Source: Candidatus Cryptobacteroides onthequi (lineage in GTDB: Bacteria; Bacteroidota; Bacteroidia; Bacteroidales; UBA932). From it: DNA of 64,000 nucleotides. The notes beneath the pieces were generated by a model, which saw only the letters and a list, made by a program, of their open reading frames with translations, was not told where the DNA came from and did no database searches. Where the stretch lies: assembly GCA_018066125.1 (NCBI GenBank), contig JAGHSA010000050.1, positions 1-64,000 of the forward strand, in the 5' to 3' direction. A program made the translations under genes and the position numbers. Of this stretch, positions 23,525 to 32,602 are shown one piece after another. Each line of letters begins with the position of its first letter. Position 1 is the first letter of the stretch.

Positions 23525-26455
23525 ATGGACATAGAATACACCTCGCTTATGAGCAAGAGGATCCGCAGGATCCTTCTTGTATGCAACAACTACGACAGCT
23601 ACTCTCTTGAGGAGGACGGAAGGATCGAGGCACAGATCACGCATGAGTACTCTGAGCTGAACCTCTCCAACCCACCGTCCATCGTCAGGGCCGAATCCAC
23701 GATGGAAGCCTTGAAGATCGCCGAGACGGGAGAGTCCTTCGACCTCATCATCACGATGTACAACGTAGGCGAGGTGGACGTATTCGAATTCTCGAAGAGG
23801 ATGAAGGGGATGGCACCGAACACTCCTATCGTCCTGCTCACGGCCTTCTCGAAGGAGATCTACAAGCAGATCGAGAGCAAAGACAAGAGCCACATCGACT
23901 ATGTCTTCTGCTGGAACAACTCCACAGACCTGATCATCGCCATCATCAAGCTGCTTGAGGACAGTCTCAATGCAGACCATGACATCATCGACAACGGCGT
24001 GCAGGCCATACTGCTTGTAGAGGATTCAGTACGTTACTATTCCACATACCTGCCTGCGCTTTACAAACTGGTGCTCCAGCAGAACAGCGACTCCATCAAG
24101 GACGCGCTCAACGAACAGCAGCAGATCTCACGAAAGAGAGCACGCCCGAAGATCCTCATGGCGACCAACTATGACGATGCCATGGAAATGTACAGAAAGT
24201 ACAACACGCATATCCTCGGCATCATCTCCGACATCGGCTTCGTCCGTCACAAGAACGAGCCGAGTTCACTCGAATGCAAGGATGCAGGTCTCGAGTTCTG
24301 CCGTTTTGTACGTGAGGACAATCCTATGATGCCGTTCATGCTCCAGTCTATGCAGGAGAGCATGAGGTCTGAGGCCGAGAAACTGGGGGTAGGATTCTTC
24401 ATGAAGAATTCCAAGACTCTTATCCATGACATTAGTGAATATATCGGAAGAGAGTTCGGATTCGGAGACCTGATCGTAAGGGATCCCGAGACCGGTGAAG
24501 AAATCGCCAGAGCTACGGATCTCTACACCCTGGAGAAGCTCATCAAGAGCATTCCCGTCAGCGCATTGATGGACATACTGTCACGAAACTACCTGTCGAA
24601 ATGGATGCTCGCACGCGGTCTCTTCGGACTCGGACGCAAGATCCGCCCACGCTCCGTGAAGGATTTCCCCGACAATGAGTCACACCGCAAATACCTCGTG
24701 GACGCCATCCATGACTACCGTGTGAATCAGGGCATAGGAGTCGTCGCAAAGTTCGATCCTGCCACCTTCAATGACACCATCTGGTTCTCCAGGATAGGAA
24801 ACGGAAGTCTCGGAGGCAAGGCCAGAGGCCTCGCTTTCCTCAACCACATACTTGTCAAGCACAATTTCTACGACAGATGGGAAGGCGTCCGTGTACTCGT
24901 GCCACGCACCCTGATAGTCACGACAGAGTATTTCGACCGCTTCATCATAGACAACGGACTCCAGTACGTCATCAACGCGGATCTGACCGACGCCGAGATA
25001 CTGTCTGAGTTCGTGGCATCGACACTCCCTGCAGAACTGACTGAGTCTCTCAAGGTGTTCATGCAGCATGTACGCAAGCCTCTGGCCATAAGGTCTTCAT
25101 CCAAGCTCGAGGACTCTTATTACCAGCCTTTCGCCGGTGTCTACTCGACCTACATGATTCCGGACACAGACAACATCGACCAGAAGCTCCGACTTCTGTC
25201 GAAGGCCATCAAGAGCGTATATGCATCCGTCTATTTCGCTTCCTCAAGGAGCTATATCGCCGCCACCGCCAATGTCACTTCAGAAGAGAAGATGGCCATC
25301 GTGATCCAGGAGATCTGCGGTTCGGAAGACCAGGGCTACTTCTTCCCTACCTTCTCCGGTGTGGCCAGATCCCTCAATTTCTATCCCGTGGGATACGAGC
25401 AGGCGGAGGATGGAATCGCCAAGATCGCATTCGGACTCGGAAAGGCAGTGGTGGACGGAGACCAGGTGCTCAGATTCTCACCAAAATATCCTGACCATGT
25501 GATGCAGACCTCCACTCCGGAGCTCATCATGAAGGAGACGCAGAGATCCATGTTCGCCCTGAATCTCAAGCCTGAGAAGTTCAAGACTTCGATCGATGAT
25601 GCAGTCAACCTCGAACGTCTTGACGTGAATGACTGCACAAAGTTCCGCAATCTCCGATATGTGGCTTCCACATGGGACATGAACAGCATGAGGATAGTCG
25701 ACTCCCCTGTTGCCGAGGGGCCTAAGTTCATCACATTCTCGCACATCCTCCAATACAGGACCTTCCCTCTCTCAGAGATACTCCAGGAACTCCTCGCCGT
25801 GGCTCACGAGGAGATGAAATGCTGCGTGGAGATAGAATTTGCCGCAAATCTTGACCGCGGACGCAAGAACAAGATCTTCAATGTGCTTCAGATACGTCCT
25901 ATCGCAGCCAACAGCCGCGAGGCATCTGTGGACTGGAGCTCTGTGGACTGCTCTGACGCCATACTTGAGTCAGAGAGCGCCCTGGGTACAGGATGGATAT
26001 CGGGGGTACAGGACATAGTCTACCTCAAGCCTCAGACCTTCGACATCCTGAAGACCGTGGAGATCGGAAGAGAGATCACAGAGATCAACAGCCGCATGCG
26101 AGAAGAGGGCCGTGGATATGTGCTGTCAGGCTTCGGAAGATGGGGATCAAGCATCCCGTCACTCGGAGTGCCTGTGCAGTGGAGCGACATCTCGGAAGCC
26201 AAGGTCATCATCGAATGCGGCCTGTCCAATTTCAGGGTCGACCCGAGCCAGGGATCTCATTTCTTCCAGAACCTGACGTCTTTCGGTGTGGGATACATCA
26301 ATGTCAACCCATATTCGGGCGAAGGCTCGCTCGATTTCGACAGGCTTGACGCCATGCCGGCAGTGGAAGAGACTCAGTACATCAGACACGTGCACTTCGA
26401 CGAGCCTCTCCAGATCTGCATCGACGGCCTCAACAACAAGGCGCTGATCAAATAG
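23525..26455 (+). CDS. Receiver-receiver-PPDK_N ATP-grasp fusion
   Basis: 976 residues from ATG 23525. Residues about 13-145 form a degenerate receiver whose phosphoacceptor Asp is replaced by Met78. About 160-310 form a second receiver with acidic pair Glu166-Asp167, acceptor Asp236, Ser275 and Lys294, so it should be phosphorylatable. About 415-870 match the ATP-grasp domain of pyruvate phosphate dikinase and PEP synthase: SLGGKARGLAFL (428-439), AIRSSSKLEDSYYQPFAGVY (521-540) and the closing LQIRPI. The phosphohistidine swivel and PEP/pyruvate barrel are absent. A related ATP-grasp C-terminal part follows to the end. The acceptor of any phosphotransfer is unknown. No signal peptide; cytoplasmic. 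Confidence 0.82.
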   Translation: MDIEYTSLMSKRIRRILLVCNNYDSYSLEEDGRIEAQITHEYSELNLSNPPSIVRAESTMEALKIAETGESFDLIITMYNVGEVDVFEFSKRMKGMAPNTPIVLLTAFSKEIYKQIESKDKSHIDYVFCWNNSTDLIIAIIKLLEDSLNADHDIIDNGVQAILLVEDSVRYYSTYLPALYKLVLQQNSDSIKDALNEQQQISRKRARPKILMATNYDDAMEMYRKYNTHILGIISDIGFVRHKNEPSSLECKDAGLEFCRFVREDNPMMPFMLQSMQESMRSEAEKLGVGFFMKNSKTLIHDISEYIGREFGFGDLIVRDPETGEEIARATDLYTLEKLIKSIPVSALMDILSRNYLSKWMLARGLFGLGRKIRPRSVKDFPDNESHRKYLVDAIHDYRVNQGIGVVAKFDPATFNDTIWFSRIGNGSLGGKARGLAFLNHILVKHNFYDRWEGVRVLVPRTLIVTTEYFDRFIIDNGLQYVINADLTDAEILSEFVASTLPAELTESLKVFMQHVRKPLAIRSSSKLEDSYYQPFAGVYSTYMIPDTDNIDQKLRLLSKAIKSVYASVYFASSRSYIAATANVTSEEKMAIVIQEICGSEDQGYFFPTFSGVARSLNFYPVGYEQAEDGIAKIAFGLGKAVVDGDQVLRFSPKYPDHVMQTSTPELIMKETQRSMFALNLKPEKFKTSIDDAVNLERLDVNDCTKFRNLRYVASTWDMNSMRIVDSPVAEGPKFITFSHILQYRTFPLSEILQELLAVAHEEMKCCVEIEFAANLDRGRKNKIFNVLQIRPIAANSREASVDWSSVDCSDAILESESALGTGWISGVQDIVYLKPQTFDILKTVEIGREITEINSRMREEGRGYVLSGFGRWGSSIPSLGVPVQWSDISEAKVIIECGLSNFRVDPSQGSHFFQNLTSFGVGYINVNPYSGEGSLDFDRLDAMPAVEETQYIRHVHFDEPLQICIDGLNNKALIK

Positions 26456-26465
26456 GCACGCCCCG

Positions 26466-29135
26466 TCAAAAACTGTAGTGTCCGCTCTGTATCTCGATCG
26501 GAGCGGATCCGTCCGGCAGGTATACTGTCGCCGTGCAGCTTACTGGGACTTCGACATCCATGCTGAAGCTTCCGTCCTCGCCCCTGTGCCACTCGACAGA
26601 AGCTTCTCCATAGAGCGTACGGGTAGAATATGATGCCCATGTCACATCGCCGACAGGCATAGGCCTGAAGATGATGTGCCTGTAGCCTGGCGCCGTCTCG
26701 TCTGACTCCATTCCCGCGAGTTTGCGGTAGAACCATGTGATGGCACCGCCGAACATAGGGTGGTTGTGTGAATTGCCGCCGTCCCACTGCTCCCAGGTGG
26801 TAGTGGCCCCCTGCTCGATCCAGTGGCCGAAGCTTGGGAAATCGCGCTTGTTCATCGCCTCGAAGGCAAGGTCATTGAGGCCGTTTTCGGCCAGAGTCTC
26901 AAAGAAAGTCTGGGTGCCGCAGATACCGGTGTTGAGATGGCCGCCGTTGGAGAGGATCTCATTGCGGAGGGTCTCGACCACCTTGTCATGGACTTCTGCG
27001 GGCACTCCCATGCGCAGGGCAAGGGTATTTGATCCGTTTTCTCCATAGGAGCACTTCTCTGCATCATAGAAGTGGCGGTGGAACGCAGCCTTCACCTCTT
27101 CCGCCTGGGCCTCGAACTTCCTGGCATCGTCATCCCTGCCGAGCGCGCGTGCGGCCCTGGCAGTGTAGTCCGTGCATTTCCAGAGGTAGAAAGTATGCAC
27201 GAGTTCATCCTTCGGAAGCTCATACGGAGGAAGCCAGTCGCCAAGGTTCATCCAATAGATGCCGCCTTCCTTCTCGTGAGGCATCTTCTGGTTCATGATG
27301 CCGTCCTCGGTGATCCAGCTCCTCATATGGCGTACCTGCTCCGTCATCTGGAGGTAGTTGTCCGCGAGCATATCCATGTCGCCGTAATGGAGGTAGAACT
27401 CCCATGGGATGATGTTCATTGCGGCACCCCATGCGACACCTCCGCCGCAGCCTGTGTGCCACGGCGCGCCGTTAGGGACATATCCTGATACCAGATCCTG
27501 GCAGTCCGACATGTCACGCACCCACTTGGTATAGAATGCAGTTGCATCGAAATTGTGCATGACGGTCACGCAAGCGCACTGTCCGTCACCGGTGTACGGT
27601 CCCCTCTCGCGGTGAGGACAGTCGCTGGCAGCACCCAGATGCATGTTGTCGGTCTGGCTGCGCCACCAGATGCGGTTGATGGTATTGAACAGCTCGTTGG
27701 AGCAGCTGAAATGGCCTGTGGTCTCCACGTCAGAGTAAACGACCTCGGCGCAGATGTTGTCCGCGGTGAGCTCCCCTGGAAAACCTGTGACAGTGACATC
27801 AGGGAAGGAATACCAGGTGAAACGCGGTGCATATGACTCATCCCCTGTACCCTTGCATATATATATGCAGTCGCCGTTTCCCTTGGTCTCTGCATGGTGG
27901 ATGACCTTGACAGTATCTCCGGAATGGCCGTTGATGCCTGAAAGTCTCACCCATCCGGACACATATTCAGGGAAAACCACATGCCAGCTGCCGTCAGCGT
28001 TCTTCTCTATGGATTTCGGAGCAGCCACCTCCATCACCCTGTCTGTGACAGAGAGGTGCGCGCAGAGCCTGCCCTCAGGTGCCTTGCGAAGCTCGACGGG
28101 TGCCCAGAGCAAGTCCGGCCTCACGCCCGGAGTGCACCATCCCGGAACCTCGCGGGTCGCATCATACACTTCGCCTTCCCACATGTCGTTCCTGACTATC
28201 GGGCCCTCATGAGACATCCAGGTCTCGTCGGAGGCTATGACCTCTCTGCTGCCATCCGTGTATGTGATCATGATCTGTCCGAAGAAGCGTGGTGTGCCAT
28301 ACGGCATCACCCAGTGGCTCTTGGTATCATAAAAGCCGTTACCCAGCATGACTCCGGCCACGTTCTCGCCACTGCGCAGCATGTCAGTAATATCGTAACA
28401 GAGATACAGTACCCTGTAATCACGGAAATTGGCGTCAAGCGGAATGCCGGTCTTGTCCAGGCCCTCCCTCTTGCCGTACAGCGTCTCATTCGGCGTGAGG
28501 ACATCATCGCCAACCTTGCGGCCGTTGAGATAGAACTCGAAAAGCCCCAGACCTGTCACGAACGCCTTGGCAGATGCCACCTTCCTGTCGATCCTGAAGG
28601 AACGGCGGAGAAGAGGAGCCGGCTGGAACGGGTTGCCCTCAATGTATTTACGGGAAGTCTCGCCCTGATAGTGGGCACCTATCCATTTCGCTTCCCATTC
28701 AGATGCGTCCATGATACCGGCTCCCCAGTGGGCAGGCCTGCTCCATCTCGATCTCTTTCCCCGTTCATCCCATACCCTTACCTGCCACCAGCAATCCTGA
28801 GCAGTGACTATCGCGCGGCCCTCATAATCCACATTGAAGCAACGGTCTGAAAGCACCTTGCCGCTGTCCCACATATCGGGGCGGGAAAGTCCCTTTCGGG
28901 TGGTTGCCACACGTATCTGCCAGGCACTCTGGGCGCAGCCTTTCACCTGCTCCCTTACGGGTTCGTTCACCCATGAAAGACGCGGAGACTGCGTATCGAC
29001 AGCAGAGGGATTCTCCTTGAACTCACAGCGGAGCAAAGCAGGGCGGATGGACGGAGATGCTGTGGCTGCACCGGTCTGCAGGAAGAAAGAAAGTGCACAA
29101 ATGGCACAAAAAGGGATTTTTTTCAAAAAAAACAT
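26466..29135 (-). CDS. Secreted alpha-L-rhamnosidase (GH78)
   Basis: 889 residues from ATG 29135, chosen because it begins a signal peptide (MFFLKKIPFCAICALSFFLQ); a longer frame would cross the divergent susC promoter. Domains in order: fibronectin-like N-terminal sandwich (about 32-140), rhamnosidase N-terminal lectin-like domain (about 145-345), a central sandwich (345-465), the (alpha/alpha)6 barrel and a C-terminal sandwich. Catalytic motifs are SDCPHRERGPYTGD (Glu510, general acid) and TTTWEQW (Glu782, general base). It releases terminal alpha-L-rhamnose. It is convergent with the ATP-grasp gene and divergent from the SusC/SusD operon, so that importer may take up its product or a related glycan. 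Confidence 0.92.
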   Translation of the reverse strand: MFFLKKIPFCAICALSFFLQTGAATASPSIRPALLRCEFKENPSAVDTQSPRLSWVNEPVREQVKGCAQSAWQIRVATTRKGLSRPDMWDSGKVLSDRCFNVDYEGRAIVTAQDCWWQVRVWDERGKRSRWSRPAHWGAGIMDASEWEAKWIGAHYQGETSRKYIEGNPFQPAPLLRRSFRIDRKVASAKAFVTGLGLFEFYLNGRKVGDDVLTPNETLYGKREGLDKTGIPLDANFRDYRVLYLCYDITDMLRSGENVAGVMLGNGFYDTKSHWVMPYGTPRFFGQIMITYTDGSREVIASDETWMSHEGPIVRNDMWEGEVYDATREVPGWCTPGVRPDLLWAPVELRKAPEGRLCAHLSVTDRVMEVAAPKSIEKNADGSWHVVFPEYVSGWVRLSGINGHSGDTVKVIHHAETKGNGDCIYICKGTGDESYAPRFTWYSFPDVTVTGFPGELTADNICAEVVYSDVETTGHFSCSNELFNTINRIWWRSQTDNMHLGAASDCPHRERGPYTGDGQCACVTVMHNFDATAFYTKWVRDMSDCQDLVSGYVPNGAPWHTGCGGGVAWGAAMNIIPWEFYLHYGDMDMLADNYLQMTEQVRHMRSWITEDGIMNQKMPHEKEGGIYWMNLGDWLPPYELPKDELVHTFYLWKCTDYTARAARALGRDDDARKFEAQAEEVKAAFHRHFYDAEKCSYGENGSNTLALRMGVPAEVHDKVVETLRNEILSNGGHLNTGICGTQTFFETLAENGLNDLAFEAMNKRDFPSFGHWIEQGATTTWEQWDGGNSHNHPMFGGAITWFYRKLAGMESDETAPGYRHIIFRPMPVGDVTWASYSTRTLYGEASVEWHRGEDGSFSMDVEVPVSCTATVYLPDGSAPIEIQSGHYSF

Positions 29136-29158
29136 TGAAATATCGTTTATAGACGCAT

Positions 29159-29206
29159 CAAAACTATGAAAAACAAGCGAAAAAACACAATTATTGATTA
29201 ACTTTG
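29159..29206. promoter_or_regulatory. Divergent promoter boxes between the GH78 and susC genes
   Basis: Minus-strand TAGTTTTG (29166-29159) with ATTG 21 bases upstream serves the GH78 gene, 23 bases before its ATG. Plus-strand TAACTTTG (29199-29206) serves susC, 53 bases before its ATG, without a visible -33 element, as expected if an activator is needed. Confidence 0.5.
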
Positions 29207-29259
29207 TATGAATTGTGTGGAATAGGCACAAAGATAATAATCTACAAATATCAGCTCTT

Positions 29260-32200
29260 ATGAAAAAAGCAAGACTTTTTTTCACAGTGGTGGCGTTCAT
29301 GCTCGCGACCGTGCTCGGCTTTGCCCAGACGCAGGTCAAGGGTACTGTCACCGCTGCAGATGACGGTCTCCCGGTTACCGGAGCATCCGTTTTCGTAAAG
29401 GGTACAAAGACAGGAACAATCACCGATCTGGACGGAAAGTTCACCCTTTCAGTCCCATCATCGGCAAAGACCCTGGTTGTCTCTTTCATGGGTATGAAGG
29501 AGCAGGAGGTCCCTGTCAAGCCCGTCGTGAACGTAGTTCTCGAATCTGACTACGAGATGCTCGGCGAGGTTGTCGTGACCGGTATGCAGAAGATGGACAA
29601 GCGCCTCTTCACCGGATCCACCACAAGACTCACCGCCGAAGAGACAAAAATCTCCGGTATGGCAGACATCTCACGTTCACTTGAAGGACGTGCTGCCGGA
29701 GTATCTGTCCAGAACGTATCAGGTACATTCGGTACCGCCCCTAAGATCCGCGTCCGCGGTGCCACCTCAATCTACGGCAGCTCAAAGCCGCTCTGGGTTG
29801 TAGACGGTGTCATCATGGAAGACGTGGTGGACGTCAGCGCAGATGAGCTCTCATCAGGAGATGCCAACACCCTCCTCTCTTCCGCAATCGCAGGACTCAA
29901 CTCCGACGATATCGAAAGCTTCCAGATCCTCAAGGACGGTTCCGCAACCTCGATCTACGGTGCACGTGCGATGGCAGGTGTGATCGTCATAACCACCAAG
30001 AAGGGTCAGGCAGGTACCAGCAGGATCAGCTACACGGGAGAGTACACCATGCGTCTGAAGCCTTCATACAGGACCTTCAACATCATGAACTCCCAGGACC
30101 AGATGTCCATCTACCAGGAGCTCCAGCAGAAGGGATACCTGAACTATGCTGAAACCGCGAATGCAGCAGACAGCGGCATCTTCGGAAAGATGTATCAGCT
30201 CATGACCCAGTATAACGCCACCACAGGACAGTACGCACTCCTCAACACCAATGAGGCAAAGGCGGCATATCTCCGTGAAGCAGAATACAGGAATACAGAC
30301 TGGTTCGACCTCCTCTTCTCTAACGGCATCCAGCACAACCACTCTGTATCGGTTTCTTCAGGTACAGAAAAGGCGCAGTACTACGCATCGCTCTCCATGA
30401 TGCAGGATCCGGGCTGGACCAAGCAGAGCAGTGTGCAGCGTTACACCGCAAACCTCAACAGCACATACAAGATCTCGAAGACCCTCACTGCCAATCTCAT
30501 CGCAAACGCATCTCACCGCAGCCAGAAGGCTCCTGGAACCATCTCATCTGAGATCGATGCAGTTTCCGGAGAGGTAAAGCGCGACTTCGACATCAACCCT
30601 TATTCATATGCGCTCAATACATCCCGCGCACTTGATCCGAACGAGTCATACACCAGGAATTATGCTCCGTTCAACATCTTCAGCGAGCTTGACGCGAACT
30701 ATCTCGACCTCGGAGTCAACGACTTCCGCATCCAGGGTGAGCTCAAGTACAAGCCTGTATCAAAAGTGGAGCTGAGCATACTCGGTGCAGCCAAGAACTC
30801 ATCTACCTCTCAGGAGCATTACATCCTCGACGAGTCCAATCAGGCCATGGCCTACAGGGAGATGAGCACATCCACCATCCGAAACGCAAATCCTTTCCTC
30901 TACAAGGATCCGGACAACATCTTCGCACTCCCTATCTCAGTGCTTCCAAACGGAGGTATCTATGAAAGGACCAACAATGACATGTCAGGATGGGACTTCC
31001 GTGCGACCGCATCATACAATGACGTATTCAGAGAGAAGCACATCCTCAATCTCTACGGAGGTATGGAGGCAAACAGCATCGACCGTCATTCAACATGGTT
31101 CCGCGGATGGGGCATGCAGTACGCCATGGGCGAGGTGGCAAACTACGCTTACCAAGTATTCAAGAAAGGTGTCGAGGAAGGCAGTGACTATTATACTTTG
31201 TCCAACAGACACATCCGCAGCGCCGCTTTCTTCGCGAACGGAACATATTCATACGCAGGCCGCTACACTGTCAACGGAACATTCCGCTATGAGGGTACCA
31301 ACGGACTCGGAAAGAGCCGTACTGCAAGATGGCTTCCTACCTGGAACATCGCAGGCGCATGGAACGTGCACGAGGAAGAGTGGTTCAAGGACAGCCTCTA
31401 CCCTACTGTCTCACACTTCTCTCTCAAGGCTTCCTACTCACTTACTGCAGACCGTCCGTCAGTGACCAACTCACTTCCTATCATCAGAAGCGAAGTTCCA
31501 TGGCGTCCGTTCACAAGCCTTCAGGAGACAAGTCTCTACATCTCATCTCTCGGAAACAGCAGCCTCACCTACGAGAAGAAGAATGAGCTCAACATAGGTA
31601 CCGCTCTCGGATTCTTTGACAACAGAATCAATTTCGAGGCAGACTGGTACAAGCGCAACAACTTCGACCTCATCGGTCTTGCTGTGACCGGAGGTGAAGG
31701 CGGTGAGATCTCGAAGTTCGGAAACATCGCATCGATGGAGTCAAACGGCGTCGAGCTGTCACTCTCCACCACAAACGTCAAGACCCCGAATTTCTCTTGG
31801 ACCACAAACTTCATCTATTCTCACAACAACAATAAGGTCACAAGCCTCAAGACTTCAAAGCGAATCATCGACCTCGTTTCAGGTAACGGCTTCGCACAGG
31901 AAGGATACCCAGTAAGATCCATCTTCTCAGTACAGTTCAAGGGTCTCAACAGCGAAGGTCTCCCTACCTTCCTTGATCAGGACGGTGACATCTCCACAAC
32001 CGGCATCTACTTCCAGACCAATGCGTCCAACACAGACGTGACAGAGTTCCTCGAGTATTCCGGCAACGCAGATCCTACCGACTTGGGTTCATTCGGCAAT
32101 ATCTTCAAATGGAAAGGGCTTACACTCAATGTGTTCCTTACCTATTCATTTGGCAATGTCGTCCGTCTCGACCCTGTCTTCAGAGCATCTTACAATGACC

Positions 32201-32589
32201 TCACTTCCATGCCGAAGGAGTTCAAGAACAGATGGACCATCCCTGGAGACGAAGAGTTCACAACCATCCCTGTGATCGCATCAAAGCGTCAGAACAGGAA
32301 TGACACTGACCTCGCGTATGCCTACAATGCTTACAACTACTCTACCGAACGAATCGCGAAGGGCGACTTCATCCGCCTTAAGGAGATTTCTGTAGGATAT
32401 GACTTCCCTAAGAGCTGGGCAAACGCCATCGGCCTCTCGACAGCAGGAGTGAAGCTCCAGGCAACCAACCTGTTCCTCCTCTATGCCGACAAGAAGCTCA
32501 ATGGACAGGATCCTGAGTTCTTCAACACCGGTGGTGTTGCTGTGCCGGTTCCTAAACAGTTCACTTTCACTCTCAGACTGGGAATCTAA
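29260..32589 (+). CDS. SusC-like TonB-dependent outer-membrane importer
   Basis: 1109 residues from ATG 29260 (signal peptide MKKARLFFTV...GFAQ). A carboxypeptidase-regulatory-like domain (about 24-95) precedes a TonB-box region (EVVVTGMQK), a plug domain (about 110-235, with IRVRGATSIYG, PLWVVDGV and SATSIYGARAMAGVIVITTKKG) and a long beta-barrel ending in FTFTLRLGI. It is the pore of a SusCD nutrient importer, with the SusD lid encoded 13 bases downstream. No sigma/anti-sigma pair or hybrid sensor adjoins the operon, so its regulator is elsewhere. The ligand is not deducible; neighbours suggest a peptide, glycoprotein or rhamnose-bearing glycan. Confidence 0.95.
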   Translation: MKKARLFFTVVAFMLATVLGFAQTQVKGTVTAADDGLPVTGASVFVKGTKTGTITDLDGKFTLSVPSSAKTLVVSFMGMKEQEVPVKPVVNVVLESDYEMLGEVVVTGMQKMDKRLFTGSTTRLTAEETKISGMADISRSLEGRAAGVSVQNVSGTFGTAPKIRVRGATSIYGSSKPLWVVDGVIMEDVVDVSADELSSGDANTLLSSAIAGLNSDDIESFQILKDGSATSIYGARAMAGVIVITTKKGQAGTSRISYTGEYTMRLKPSYRTFNIMNSQDQMSIYQELQQKGYLNYAETANAADSGIFGKMYQLMTQYNATTGQYALLNTNEAKAAYLREAEYRNTDWFDLLFSNGIQHNHSVSVSSGTEKAQYYASLSMMQDPGWTKQSSVQRYTANLNSTYKISKTLTANLIANASHRSQKAPGTISSEIDAVSGEVKRDFDINPYSYALNTSRALDPNESYTRNYAPFNIFSELDANYLDLGVNDFRIQGELKYKPVSKVELSILGAAKNSSTSQEHYILDESNQAMAYREMSTSTIRNANPFLYKDPDNIFALPISVLPNGGIYERTNNDMSGWDFRATASYNDVFREKHILNLYGGMEANSIDRHSTWFRGWGMQYAMGEVANYAYQVFKKGVEEGSDYYTLSNRHIRSAAFFANGTYSYAGRYTVNGTFRYEGTNGLGKSRTARWLPTWNIAGAWNVHEEEWFKDSLYPTVSHFSLKASYSLTADRPSVTNSLPIIRSEVPWRPFTSLQETSLYISSLGNSSLTYEKKNELNIGTALGFFDNRINFEADWYKRNNFDLIGLAVTGGEGGEISKFGNIASMESNGVELSLSTTNVKTPNFSWTTNFIYSHNNNKVTSLKTSKRIIDLVSGNGFAQEGYPVRSIFSVQFKGLNSEGLPTFLDQDGDISTTGIYFQTNASNTDVTEFLEYSGNADPTDLGSFGNIFKWKGLTLNVFLTYSFGNVVRLDPVFRASYNDLTSMPKEFKNRWTIPGDEEFTTIPVIASKRQNRNDTDLAYAYNAYNYSTERIAKGDFIRLKEISVGYDFPKSWANAIGLSTAGVKLQATNLFLLYADKKLNGQDPEFFNTGGVAVPVPKQFTFTLRLGI

Positions 32590-32602
32590 ACATTGACGCC
32601 GT

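Noticed and set aside
29136..29519. Upstream extension of the GH78 gene
   Set aside because: It crosses the divergent susC start and promoter; the signal peptide at 29135 decides the start.
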